DNA of 64,000 nt, taken from NCBI GenBank assembly GCA_964348795.1, contig CAYGDY010000001.1:62001-126000 (forward strand). The letters run 5' to 3'. Shown piece by piece: positions 51,531 to 60,563 of this stretch. A program made the position numbers and the translations under genes. Positions within the stretch are counted from its first letter, which is position 1, and each line of letters starts with the position of its first letter. This stretch comes from JADLAT01 sp964348795. GTDB taxonomy: Bacteria; Pseudomonadota; Alphaproteobacteria; Micavibrionales; Micavibrionaceae. A model generated the notes under the pieces. It was given only the letters and a program-made list of their open reading frames with translations. It did not search any database and had not been told where the DNA came from.

Positions 51531-52505
51531 ATGAAGGAAAATTTTATGCTGAGAACGTTTGTCCATCCCACATTCTGGGTATTTTTTGTGTCCGTGTTTT
51601 TTTTATCGGGCTGTACGGAACTTGAGTTGGCTTCGCATATGGCCAAAAAGACAGGCGGCGCCTCTCAGGGAAATTTCAAGGTCGGGGAGCCTTACAAGGT
51701 GGATGGGCAGTGGTATAACCCCACAGAGACATATAATTATACCCAGACGGGGATTGCTTCGTGGTACGGGGACGAGTTTCATGGCAAGAAAACGGCCAAT
51801 GGTGAAACCTATAATATGAACGAGCTGACGGCGGCGCATAAAACCCTGCAAATGCCCTCTTTGGTGCGTGTGACCAATCTGGATAACGGAAAATCCGTTA
51901 TTGTGCGGGTCAATGATCGCGGTCCCTTTGCGCGGGGGCGGGTCATGGATGTTTCCCGCAAGGCGGCAGAACTTTTGGGGTTTGCCAACAAGGGGACTGC
52001 CAAGGTGAAGCTTCAGGTTCTGACAGAGGAAAGCCGGAAGGTGGCAGAGCTTGCCAAGCGGGGCGAGAGTACCCGTGGTTACGAGGTTGCAATGAACACA
52101 CCACAGACGAGCACGCAGCAAGAGGCTTTCGGGACGATGTCTGATGCCCAGACCGGTGGTGTCGGGGCCCCTCTGGAACCGGTTCAGCGTGGTGATATCC
52201 TGACATCCATCCCGGGGCATGTGAATGCGGGCCGTTTTTATCCGGATCCTGTTGTGAAGCAATTGCCTGTGACGGATTCCCATATTTATGTGCAGGTGGG
52301 ATCCTTCAGCGACAGCGCCAATGCCAGTGCGCTCGTGGAGAAAATACGCGCTTTTGGTATGGCCCGTGTGGAGCCCGCTCTGGTAAATGGGCGGAATTTT
52401 TACCGCGTCCGCTTTGGTCCGCTTTCCTCCGTAGATGCGGCAGACAGCGCCCTGCGTAAACTGGGAAATGCCGGTTACGGGGATGCGATGACGGTGGTGG
52501 AGTGA
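51531..52505 (+). CDS. rlpA: RlpA septal lytic transglycosylase-like lipoprotein
   Basis: Lipoprotein signal with lipobox FLSGC, a double-psi beta-barrel (TGIASWYGDEFHGKKTANGE, VRVNDRGPFARGRVMDVS) and a C-terminal SPOR domain (IYVQVGSFSDSANASALVEK) binding naked glycan at the septum; about 325 residues. Some members cut glycan, others do not. Start 51531 or 51546. It follows the channel-MltB gene by 14 bases, pointing to an operon of cell-wall enzymes. Confidence 0.93.
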   Translation: MKENFMLRTFVHPTFWVFFVSVFFLSGCTELELASHMAKKTGGASQGNFKVGEPYKVDGQWYNPTETYNYTQTGIASWYGDEFHGKKTANGETYNMNELTAAHKTLQMPSLVRVTNLDNGKSVIVRVNDRGPFARGRVMDVSRKAAELLGFANKGTAKVKLQVLTEESRKVAELAKRGESTRGYEVAMNTPQTSTQQEAFGTMSDAQTGGVGAPLEPVQRGDILTSIPGHVNAGRFYPDPVVKQLPVTDSHIYVQVGSFSDSANASALVEKIRAFGMARVEPALVNGRNFYRVRFGPLSSVDAADSALRKLGNAGYGDAMTVVE

Positions 52506-52540
52506 TTTTACGGTTGTATTTTAGGGCAGGACCCGCTTAA

Positions 52541-53680
52541 ATGGCGCTCATGAAAAACATATTCGCGCTCTCCGTTCTTTTGGCCGTTTTTCTTGTTTCT
52601 GCCCCGTTGCGGGCCGAGCAGATCGAGACTCTTGCCAAGCAGGCCATTATTGTCGATTACGAAACGGGGGCTATGCTTTTTTCTAAGAATCCCGACGAAA
52701 AAATGCCAACCTCTTCTATGAGCAAGGTGCTCACGATGTATCTGGTCTTCGAGGCCTTGCAGAACGGAAAATTGTCACAAGATGACCTGCTGACCGTCAA
52801 CGAAAAGGCTTGGCGGACACAAGGCTCCAAGATGTTCGTGGCGTTGAATTCCCGTGTGAAAGTCTCTGATTTGATGCGCGGGGTGATTGTGCAATCCGGC
52901 AATGATGCCACGATTGTTCTGGCCGAAGGTCTGGCGGGAACGGAGGAGGCCTTTGCCGAGGCCATGAACCGCAAGGCGCAGGATTTGGGGATGAAAAATT
53001 CCCACTTCATGAATGCCAGCGGATTGCCGGATCCGGAGCATTATTCAACCTGTCGGGATCTGGCAACTCTGGCGCGTGCTATGATCAATAATTTTCCTGA
53101 TTATTATGAGATTTATTCAGAAAAAGACTTTACCTATAACAATATCAAGCAAGGCAACCGCAATCCCTTGCTCTACAGAAATCTCGGGGCTGATGGTCTG
53201 AAAACGGGCCATACCGAAGGGGCGGGGTATGGCCTGATCGGGACCGGCGTACAGGACGGGCGAAGAGTGATTATCGTCCTGAACGGGTTGTCCAGCATGC
53301 AAGAGCGTGCCGATGAATCGGCTAAGCTTCTGGAATGGGGGCAACGCCGCTTTGAAAATAAGACGCTGGCCGAGTCTGGTAAAACGCTTGATGAGGCGTC
53401 TGTTGCGATGGGGCAGGCACAGACCGTGCCACTTGTACTGGAAAAAGATGTGCGTGTGACACTTCCCAAAATGGCACAACAGGCCGTTAAAATACAGGCG
53501 GTTTATCGAGGGCCTTTGGTGGCGCCTGTCAGAAAAGGGCAGGCGGTTGGCAAGCTTGTGATTGAAATGCCAGGGATGGAGCCAATAGAACGGCCCTTGT
53601 TGGCGGGCGCAGACGTGGCCGAGTTGGGATTTTTTGCAAAAACATTCGAGAAAGCTCGCTACCTCCTCGGCGCAAAATAG
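52541..53680 (+). CDS. dacA: D-alanyl-D-alanine carboxypeptidase (PBP5/6 type)
   Basis: Trims the terminal D-Ala from peptidoglycan peptides. Signal peptide about residues 1-25; serine active site SMSK, SGN (VQSGNDA) and KTG (LKTGHTEGAGYG) are in order; C-terminal beta domain and amphipathic anchor helix (FFAKTFEKARYLLG). Start at 52541 or 52550. Eight bases before tmk. Confidence 0.95.
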   Translation: MALMKNIFALSVLLAVFLVSAPLRAEQIETLAKQAIIVDYETGAMLFSKNPDEKMPTSSMSKVLTMYLVFEALQNGKLSQDDLLTVNEKAWRTQGSKMFVALNSRVKVSDLMRGVIVQSGNDATIVLAEGLAGTEEAFAEAMNRKAQDLGMKNSHFMNASGLPDPEHYSTCRDLATLARAMINNFPDYYEIYSEKDFTYNNIKQGNRNPLLYRNLGADGLKTGHTEGAGYGLIGTGVQDGRRVIIVLNGLSSMQERADESAKLLEWGQRRFENKTLAESGKTLDEASVAMGQAQTVPLVLEKDVRVTLPKMAQQAVKIQAVYRGPLVAPVRKGQAVGKLVIEMPGMEPIERPLLAGADVAELGFFAKTFEKARYLLGAK

Positions 53681-53687
53681 GGTCGCT

Positions 53688-54338
53688 ATGGCAGGATTTT
53701 TTATCAGTTTTGAAGGCGGGGAGGGGGCTGGAAAAACCACACAGATTGGCTTGCTTTCCAAGGCATTACAGGCCAGAGGGCATACGGTGCTGTGTACGCG
53801 GGAGCCAGGCGGGACGCCGGAAGCCGAAAAAATCCGTGATCTTCTGGTGAAGCAGGGGGGCGGGGTCTGGCATCCGGAAGCGGAATTGCTTTTATTGTTC
53901 GCCGCCAGAAAACAGCATGTTGAACATCTTATCCGTCCTGCGCTGACGGAAGGGCATATCGTTATCACGGATCGCTTTACCGATTCCACGCGGGCCTATC
54001 AGGGCGCTGGGCAAGGGATTGATCCGGAAAAGATCGAACGTCTGAACACGCTTGTTCTTGGAAATTTTGCACCGGATTTGACGTTCGTGCTGGATATGGA
54101 TCCTGCGGCGGGCTTGGTGCGTGCCAGAGACCGTTTGGCGCGGGAAACACCTGACAGCCAGACGGCAGAGGACCGTTTCGAGCGACTGGATCTTTCCTTT
54201 CACGAACGGTTGCGGGCCGGATTTTTGGAGATTGCCCGCAAGAGTCCCCATCGGTGTGTCGTGTTGTCTGCGGCGCAGGCGCAAACGACCCTCTCTGCGG
54301 AAATTGAAGCGCAGGTCATGGGGCGCTTGGAAGGATAG
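53688..54338 (+). CDS. tmk: Thymidylate kinase
   Basis: Phosphorylates dTMP. P-loop FEGGEGAGKTTQ, DR motif DRFTDSTRAYQG and REPGGTPEAE are present; 216 residues from the ATG at 53688. An in-frame upstream opening at 53634 lies within dacA. Followed by holB, a usual pair. Confidence 0.96.
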   Translation: MAGFFISFEGGEGAGKTTQIGLLSKALQARGHTVLCTREPGGTPEAEKIRDLLVKQGGGVWHPEAELLLLFAARKQHVEHLIRPALTEGHIVITDRFTDSTRAYQGAGQGIDPEKIERLNTLVLGNFAPDLTFVLDMDPAAGLVRARDRLARETPDSQTAEDRFERLDLSFHERLRAGFLEIARKSPHRCVVLSAAQAQTTLSAEIEAQVMGRLEG

Positions 54339-54355
54339 AGAGGGAGAGCCGGCTT

Positions 54356-55513
54356 ATGGATTTATTTGGAGACCCCCTGCCGCCTGAAAAGCCGGAAAAA
54401 GAAGAGTCTGCCGTCTTGAATCTTCAGGAAGACCCAGAGTCTCTTCCTGATTGGGATACCCCGCAAGGGGGGAGCGATCATCCTCGCAATACGTTTCATT
54501 GTCTGGGGTACGAGAAGGCGGAAGGTTTCTTGCTCGGACTTTCCAAAAAACACGAAATACCGCATGGTTTGATTTTTTCAGGACCAAAGGGGGTCGGCAA
54601 ATGCACCTTTGCGTACAGGCTGGCGCGATTTCTGCTGAAGAATGGCGCGCTTGCCTCTGGCATGGAGAGCTTGTCTATTGCACCCGATGATCGTGTGAGC
54701 CGCCTTGTGGCCTCCGGCGCGCATCCTGATCTGTTGCTGGTGGCGCGTATGATGGATGATAAAAAGGGGCGCGCGAAGGAGGCCGTGCTGGTGGACGACG
54801 TCAGAAAAGTTGCGCCGTTCCTGCGGAAAACCGCCTCTCAGGATGGCGGGTGGCGGGTGGTAATTGTCGATGATGCCGATACGATGAACCGCAATGCCCA
54901 GAACGCGCTGTTAAAAATTCTGGAAGAGCCACCCGCTCAAACCCTGATTATTCTGATTGCCCACCGGATCGGGGCCTTTGTCCCCACCATTCGTTCACGG
55001 TGCCGGATTTTGCATTGCAGTGCACCGGACAAGCCTTTGTTTCACAAAATTTTAACGGAAAAAGGGTTGGCCCTTTCTTTTGAGGAAGAGGCGCTTCTTT
55101 ACAGGCTTTCTGGTGGGAGTGTTGGCAGGGCTTTGGATTTGCACACACGGGATGTGTACGGGATTTTGGAAGATACGCTTGATATTCTGGCGTTGTATCC
55201 GAATCCGGCGTGGGCAAACATCCACCTTTTTTCTGAAAAAATAACCCGTCAGGATCCCGAAGACCCCTATCAGGTCTTTGCAGAACTGTTGCCGTGGATT
55301 TTTCAAGAACAGGTGAAAGCACGGGCCAGAGGTGTAGCCTTCGATCCTGTCTTTGCGGACCGTTCGGGTTTCAATGCTGTCTTGTTGGAAAGTTCTCTTG
55401 AAACTCTTGTAAAAATCTGTGATACCCTTCAGGTGCATTTTGATACTGTTGCACATGCGAATCTCGACAAGCGTCAGGCTGTTTTGGGCGCGTTTGCCCT
55501 GATAGCGGCCTGA
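54356..55513 (+). CDS. holB: DNA polymerase III delta' subunit
   Basis: Clamp-loader subunit, AAA+ type, 385 residues. SGPKGVGKCTFAYRLA is the P-loop-like site and VVIVDDADTMNRNAQNALLKILEEPP the Walker B/DExx region. The Walker A lysine is kept although delta' is usually inactive. It has a 50-residue acidic head before the AAA+ core. No zinc-finger cysteines of the usual four are evident. Confidence 0.92.
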   Translation: MDLFGDPLPPEKPEKEESAVLNLQEDPESLPDWDTPQGGSDHPRNTFHCLGYEKAEGFLLGLSKKHEIPHGLIFSGPKGVGKCTFAYRLARFLLKNGALASGMESLSIAPDDRVSRLVASGAHPDLLLVARMMDDKKGRAKEAVLVDDVRKVAPFLRKTASQDGGWRVVIVDDADTMNRNAQNALLKILEEPPAQTLIILIAHRIGAFVPTIRSRCRILHCSAPDKPLFHKILTEKGLALSFEEEALLYRLSGGSVGRALDLHTRDVYGILEDTLDILALYPNPAWANIHLFSEKITRQDPEDPYQVFAELLPWIFQEQVKARARGVAFDPVFADRSGFNAVLLESSLETLVKICDTLQVHFDTVAHANLDKRQAVLGAFALIAA

Positions 55514-55537
55514 TGAATGGAACCGGAGTTTAACCTG

Positions 55538-57112
55538 ATGACCCAGACCCCTTTTTATATCACGACTGCGATATCATATGTGAATGGTGTGCCGCATCTG
55601 GGGCATGCGTATGAAGTGATCCTGACCGATGTTCTGGCACGGTTCAAACGGCTCGATGGGTTCAAGGTGTTTTTTCTGACGGGAACGGACGAACACGGCG
55701 AGAAAGTTGCTAAAACCGCTGAAAAAAACGGAATGACCCCGAAAGCCTTTGCGGATCAGAATGCGGCGCATTTTGAGGTCATGACCCGCACACTGAATAT
55801 CTCCCACGATGATTTTATCCGGACAACGCAGGCGCGTCATATTGTAGCCTCACAGGCGATCTGGAAAAAGCTTGTGGCAAGGGGGGATATTTATTTGGGA
55901 AAGTACGAGGGGTGGTATTCCGTGCGGGAGGAAGGCTATTTCGGAGAAGATGAACTGATGAGTGACCCGAAAACGGGTCAGAAGCTGACCCCAAATGGCA
56001 CGGAAGTGGAATGGGTCGAGGAGCCGAGCTATTTCTTCCGACTCTCGGCCTATACCGATAAATTACTGGCCCTGTTTGCGGTTCAGCCGGATTTGGTCCA
56101 GCCCTCCGCCCGCCGCAATGAAATTGTGTCGTTTTTGAAGCAGACGGGAGGCTTGAAGGATTTGTCGGTGTCGCGTCACAAGAGTCGTTTGACATGGGGC
56201 ATACCGGTGCCGGACGATGCGGATCATGTCATGTATGTGTGGCTCGATGCGCTCACAAATTACTTGACGGCGATCGGCTATCCAGATGAATCTTCTGAAG
56301 AGTTTCAAAAATTCTGGCCTGCGCAGTATCATGTCATTGGCAAGGATATCACCCGCTTTCATGCCATTTACTGGCCTGCTTTTTTAATGGCGGCCGACCT
56401 GCCTTTGCCACGCCATATTTTTGCCCATGGTTTTATCAATGTGCAAGGCCAGAAAATGTCCAAATCCATCGGGAATGTGATGTCGCCCGATGGTCTGGTG
56501 CTCACGTACGGGCTGGATCCGATCCGTTATTTCCTGATGCGAGAAATTCCCCATGGGCAGGATGGAAATTTCAGTCACGAACAGGCGGTCCAGCGGATCA
56601 ATGCGGATCTGGCGAATGGGCTGGGAAATCTCGCGCAACGTACACTTTCGATGGTATACAAGAACTGTGAGGGACGAATACCGGAAGCAGGTACGCTGGA
56701 GCCTGCCGATCGGGCCCTTCTGGACGGCATGTATGGCGCGATGCTTTCCGATATGCGCAAGTCTGCCGAGGGGCTGGCGTTTCATACCCTGTTGCAGGGG
56801 ATCTGGTCTTATGTTTCGGCTTGTGACGGGTATGTTGACACGATGGCGCCGTGGGGCCTTAAAAAAACGGATCCGGCCCGTATGGGCACGGTGCTGTACG
56901 TGTTGTGTGAGGGAATACGCTGTCTGGCCTTGGCAGTGCAACCTGTCATGCCGGAGTCCTCCGCGAAGCTTTTGGATCAGCTCCGGATTTCGCAGAATGA
57001 AAGGCTGTTTGCACACATCTCTCCTGCATATGCCTTGAAAAGCGGTACGGTGATTGATCAGCCTCAGGGGGTCTTTCCCCGTATCGTAGAGGAAGAGGCG
57101 CTCCGGCCATGA
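55538..57112 (+). CDS. metG: Methionyl-tRNA synthetase
   Basis: Charges tRNA-Met. HIGH motif PHLGHAYE and KMSKS motif GQKMSKSIGN are clear. 524 residues, a short form without the tRNA-binding C-terminal domain found in E. coli; the zinc-binding knuckle cysteines are not obvious, as in class MetRS2. Start at ATG 55538 (MTQTPFYITTAISY). Overlaps the next gene by four bases. Confidence 0.96.
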   Translation: MTQTPFYITTAISYVNGVPHLGHAYEVILTDVLARFKRLDGFKVFFLTGTDEHGEKVAKTAEKNGMTPKAFADQNAAHFEVMTRTLNISHDDFIRTTQARHIVASQAIWKKLVARGDIYLGKYEGWYSVREEGYFGEDELMSDPKTGQKLTPNGTEVEWVEEPSYFFRLSAYTDKLLALFAVQPDLVQPSARRNEIVSFLKQTGGLKDLSVSRHKSRLTWGIPVPDDADHVMYVWLDALTNYLTAIGYPDESSEEFQKFWPAQYHVIGKDITRFHAIYWPAFLMAADLPLPRHIFAHGFINVQGQKMSKSIGNVMSPDGLVLTYGLDPIRYFLMREIPHGQDGNFSHEQAVQRINADLANGLGNLAQRTLSMVYKNCEGRIPEAGTLEPADRALLDGMYGAMLSDMRKSAEGLAFHTLLQGIWSYVSACDGYVDTMAPWGLKKTDPARMGTVLYVLCEGIRCLALAVQPVMPESSAKLLDQLRISQNERLFAHISPAYALKSGTVIDQPQGVFPRIVEEEALRP

Positions 57113-57555
57113 TCGTTCCGCTCTGGTTTGTGCTGGCTTTAGGGGCTTCAGTGTGTTGGGGGATCAATTATGCCGTAACGGAAAAGCTTCTGCACAACAA
57201 TGTCTCTGTGTTCTTTCTGGGGACGGCCTCCTCGTTGATGTTTTTGTGTGTTTCGTGGGGGGCGGCCCTCTGGAACGGGAGTTTCAAGAGCTCTTTGGCC
57301 GCTTTCCAGTCGGGGCAGGTGCCTGTTTATGTCTTTGTGTTTTATATGATGTCCTCGATTGCAGGCTGGTTTATGGTGAACAAGGCGATTGCCCTCAACA
57401 ATTCCACCACTGTGAGTATACTGGAGATCATCTACCCACTCTTCACGATTTTCTTTACATGGGTGTTCTTCCATACCGTGCATTTGAATGGCACAACGGC
57501 ACTGGGCGGTGGTTTGATCATGGCGGGTGTTATTTTGATCCTGTTGCAGGGATAG
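57109..57555 (+). CDS. Half-size EamA/DMT-type membrane protein
   Basis: 148 residues with about four to five membrane segments; the pattern GASVCWGINYAVTEKLL and the later NKAIALNNSTTVSILEIIYPLF match one EamA repeat. Likely works as a dimer; substrate unknown. Its ATG overlaps the metG stop by four bases, so it is translated with metG. Confidence 0.72.
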   Translation: MIVPLWFVLALGASVCWGINYAVTEKLLHNNVSVFFLGTASSLMFLCVSWGAALWNGSFKSSLAAFQSGQVPVYVFVFYMMSSIAGWFMVNKAIALNNSTTVSILEIIYPLFTIFFTWVFFHTVHLNGTTALGGGLIMAGVILILLQG

Positions 57556-57565
57556 GGGTGTTTTT

Positions 57566-58360
57566 ATGTGGATTGACAGCCATTGCCATTTGAACCATCC
57601 GAAATTTGAAGGTGCGGACCCGCAAGGCTTGGCGCGGGAGGCGCTCGAGAGCGGGCTGGAAGGGCTTGTCAGTATTTGTTGCCGGATCAGTGACGAATTT
57701 CCTGCCTTGCTGAAAATTGCACAGACAACGCAAGGAGTCTGGTGCACGATCGGGACCCATCCGCATGAGGCGGGCGATAGGGCCGAGCAAGCTGTAACGC
57801 AGGCGGAGCTGGTCGCGCTGGCGCAATCGGACCCGCGTATCATCGGGATTGGGGAATGCGGACTGGATTATTTCTATGATCATGCCCCGCGGGAACAACA
57901 GGCCCAGATGTTCCGCAAGCATATCAGGGCCTGTATCGAGACAGGCTTGCCCTTGATCGTCCATACGCGGGATGCGGAAGAGGACACCTTGCGGATTTTG
58001 AAAGAAGAAGGCGCAGGCACAAAGAATTTGAAAGGGGTCCTGCATTGTTTTACGTCTTCGCGGAGACTTGCGGAAGAGGGGCTGGCCCTCGGGTTTTATG
58101 TCTCCTTTTCCGGTATCGTGACTTTCAAAAAATCTGAGACTTTGCAAGAAATTGCCAAAGAAATTCCGACGGACCGGATTTTGGTAGAAACAGACGCACC
58201 GTTTCTTGCGCCCTTGCCGTATCGGGGGCAGGTGAACCATCCCGCCTATGTCCGGCATACAGGGGAATTTCTGGCCGCATTGCGGGGCGTGTCTGCTCAG
58301 GAGTTTGCCAGTCAGACGACCCGCAATTTTTATACGCTGTTTGATCGGGTCCGCCGATGA
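57566..58360 (+). CDS. tatD: TatD family deoxyribonuclease
   Basis: Metal-dependent hydrolase of the TatD/YcfH group, 264 residues. WIDSHCHLNHP (HxH), GIGECGLDYF, VHTRDAEED and VETDAPFLAP show the metal ligands. It follows the EamA-like gene by ten bases and overlaps the MBL gene by four. Confidence 0.93.
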   Translation: MWIDSHCHLNHPKFEGADPQGLAREALESGLEGLVSICCRISDEFPALLKIAQTTQGVWCTIGTHPHEAGDRAEQAVTQAELVALAQSDPRIIGIGECGLDYFYDHAPREQQAQMFRKHIRACIETGLPLIVHTRDAEEDTLRILKEEGAGTKNLKGVLHCFTSSRRLAEEGLALGFYVSFSGIVTFKKSETLQEIAKEIPTDRILVETDAPFLAPLPYRGQVNHPAYVRHTGEFLAALRGVSAQEFASQTTRNFYTLFDRVRR

Positions 58361-59157
58361 GGGAACCTTTTAGAGCGACCCTGCTGGGATGTGGAAATTC
58401 AACGGGTGTGCCGGCTGTCGGAGATTTCTGGGGCGCGTGCGATCCCGCAGAACCCAAAAACAACCGGACCCGTTCCAGTCTGGCGCTGGAAACGGAAAAT
58501 ACGACCGTGATTATTGATACAGGGCCGGATTTCAGAATCCAGATGAACCGCGAGGCGATTAAGCGTGTGGATGCGGTGCTTTATACCCATGCGCACAGTG
58601 ACCACGTGAGCGGCATGGATGAGCTCAGGATTATTTATTTCAGAAACAAGACTCAAGTGCCTGTTTATGCAAGCAAAGAAACCTTTGATGATTTGTATGG
58701 TCGTGTTCCATACTTGTTCAACGGCGGGTCACATGACATCTATCCGGCGGTTCTTGCACCGCACGAAATTGCCCCGTTTCAGTACGGTAAACCGTTGCAC
58801 ATCGGGGATTTTGAGATTGTTCCTTTCTTGCAGGATCATGGCACCTGCGAGAGTCTTGGCTACCGTATGGGGGATCTGGCCTATTCCCTTGATTTTATAG
58901 ATTTGCCGGACTCCGCGATTGAGGTCCTGAAAGGTGTACATACATGGGTTGTAGATTGTGCGGCCTATCACCAGACCAACAATGTCGTGCATGCCAATCT
59001 GGAGCGGATTTATGCCTTGAACCAGAAGATCGGCGCAAAGATGGTCTACTTGAGTAGCCTGACCCTTGCCATGGATTACGAGACTCTCTGCCGTGAACTG
59101 CCGGAAGGCTACGCGCCGGCATATGACGGGCTTCAGCTTGTATTCGGGTATGTTTGA
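58357..59157 (+). CDS. MBL-fold phosphodiesterase (PhnP/YycJ-like)
   Basis: Metallo-beta-lactamase fold hydrolase, 266 residues. THAHSDHVSGMDELR gives the HxHxDH metal site, and GCGNSTGVPAVGDFWGACDP the GxGxSxGxP-type entry. Related to PhnP, which opens cyclic phosphates. tatD-MBL is a common pair after metG/holB. Substrate unknown. Confidence 0.88.
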   Translation: MREPFRATLLGCGNSTGVPAVGDFWGACDPAEPKNNRTRSSLALETENTTVIIDTGPDFRIQMNREAIKRVDAVLYTHAHSDHVSGMDELRIIYFRNKTQVPVYASKETFDDLYGRVPYLFNGGSHDIYPAVLAPHEIAPFQYGKPLHIGDFEIVPFLQDHGTCESLGYRMGDLAYSLDFIDLPDSAIEVLKGVHTWVVDCAAYHQTNNVVHANLERIYALNQKIGAKMVYLSSLTLAMDYETLCRELPEGYAPAYDGLQLVFGYV

Positions 59158-59256
59158 GGTGTGGTATTGTTTGCTTTTCATGTCATGTAACACAATAAAT
59201 GTATGGCAATAAATGCACGCTTTTTATTCGGACCCTTTTCTAGTAGAGATAAAAAC

Positions 59257-60078
59257 ATGAAAACACTTCTGATTGATAAGATTGCCATTGCCAATAACAG
59301 GCCCTTCACCCTGATTGCGGGGCCCTGCCAGATGGAAAGTCGGGACCATGCCTTCGAGATGTGCGGGGCTTTGCAGGAAATCACTGGTGCACTCGGGATT
59401 TCCTTTCTCTATAAATCCTCTTTCGACAAGGCCAACCGGACGAGTCTGCACGGTAAACGGGGGATTGGTCTGGAAAAGGCGCTGGATGTGTTTGCAGAGC
59501 TTAAAAAGGCTTTTCATGTGCCGGTGCTCACGGATGTGCATACGGAAGCGCAGTGCGCCGAAGTGGCGGAGGTCGTGGATGTGCTCCAGATTCCGGCGTT
59601 TTTATGCCGTCAGACGGATTTGCTGATTGCCGCCGCAAAGACAGGGCGTGTCGTGAACGTAAAAAAAGGCCAGTTTCTGGCACCTTGGGACATGAAAAAC
59701 GTGGTGGCCAAGATTGCAGAAAGTGGAAACGAACAAATTATGCTGACAGAACGCGGGGTCAGTTTTGGCTATAATACGCTGGTATCGGATATGCGGGCCT
59801 TGCCGATCATGGCGGAAACGGGGTATCCGGTCATTTTTGATGCCACCCATAGTGTCCAGCAACCGGGCGGACAGGGAACATCATCGGGCGGAGACCGCCG
59901 GATGGTGCCTGTTCTGGCGCGGGCGGCGGTCGCTGTCGGAGTGGCAGGGGTTTTTATGGAGGTGCATCAGGACCCTGATCGTGCCCCTTCGGATGGCCCC
60001 AATATGCTGAAATTGGCGGAATTGCGTGGCGTTCTGGAAATGCTCATGGCATTGGACAGGATTGTAAAAATCGGTTAG
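59257..60078 (+). CDS. kdsA: KDO-8-phosphate synthase
   Basis: Joins arabinose-5-phosphate and phosphoenolpyruvate on the way to KDO, the inner LPS sugar. AGPCQMESRDHAFEM, YKSSFDKANRTS and DATHSVQQPGG are conserved; 273 residues. ATG 59257 (MKTLLIDKIAI) is preferred to an upstream in-frame ATG. KDO implies an LPS outer membrane. Confidence 0.96.
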   Translation: MKTLLIDKIAIANNRPFTLIAGPCQMESRDHAFEMCGALQEITGALGISFLYKSSFDKANRTSLHGKRGIGLEKALDVFAELKKAFHVPVLTDVHTEAQCAEVAEVVDVLQIPAFLCRQTDLLIAAAKTGRVVNVKKGQFLAPWDMKNVVAKIAESGNEQIMLTERGVSFGYNTLVSDMRALPIMAETGYPVIFDATHSVQQPGGQGTSSGGDRRMVPVLARAAVAVGVAGVFMEVHQDPDRAPSDGPNMLKLAELRGVLEMLMALDRIVKIG

Positions 60079-60125
60079 AATGGTAGAATAGATTATTTTT
60101 TAGAACAGGAATCTGGGCCCTTACT

Positions 60126-60476
60126 ATGACGATCATTGCAGGAGCAACGCGGTTATTGAGTGCGGCCACTTTGGCGACCCAAAAGGGTTTTTCTGCGCAA
60201 AGTGCCTCTTTGCTGGATAATGTGGGTCTGGATTTGCTCAGTGTCGGGCGGAACAACCGTGTCAGCGGGATTGGCCTGTCCGCGAATTCAAGGGCTTTGA
60301 CACAGGAGATTCTGGATAAATCCAGTGGGCTGGCCAATGGTCTTTTTTCCGCAACGGCGGGCGCGGATGCCACGCTTGAGGGCCTGCAAACACAGGTTCT
60401 GGCGATCCGGAGCCAGCTTTCCGCTGATCGTGTGGCGCCTTCCTTGCGGGGTGATACCCTCGACACCGAAGCCTAG
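60126..60476 (+). CDS. Hypothetical protein between kdsA and eno
   Basis: 116 residues, low in aromatic and charged residues, rich in Ala, Leu, Ser. The part NRVSGIGLSANSRALTQEILDKSS...ATAGADATLEGLQTQVLAI is helical and faintly resembles flagellin/rod-type helices, which proves nothing. No signal or membrane part. Same strand as both neighbours with 47 bases to kdsA. Confidence 0.6.
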   Translation: MTIIAGATRLLSAATLATQKGFSAQSASLLDNVGLDLLSVGRNNRVSGIGLSANSRALTQEILDKSSGLANGLFSATAGADATLEGLQTQVLAIRSQLSADRVAPSLRGDTLDTEA

Positions 60477-60563
60477 TTTTACGGTTTTTCCTCTTTTTCT
60501 CCTTTATTTTTGGTGTGGATCACGCTAAAACCGCCTCACGATTCACAGAGGAGTTTGTATCAC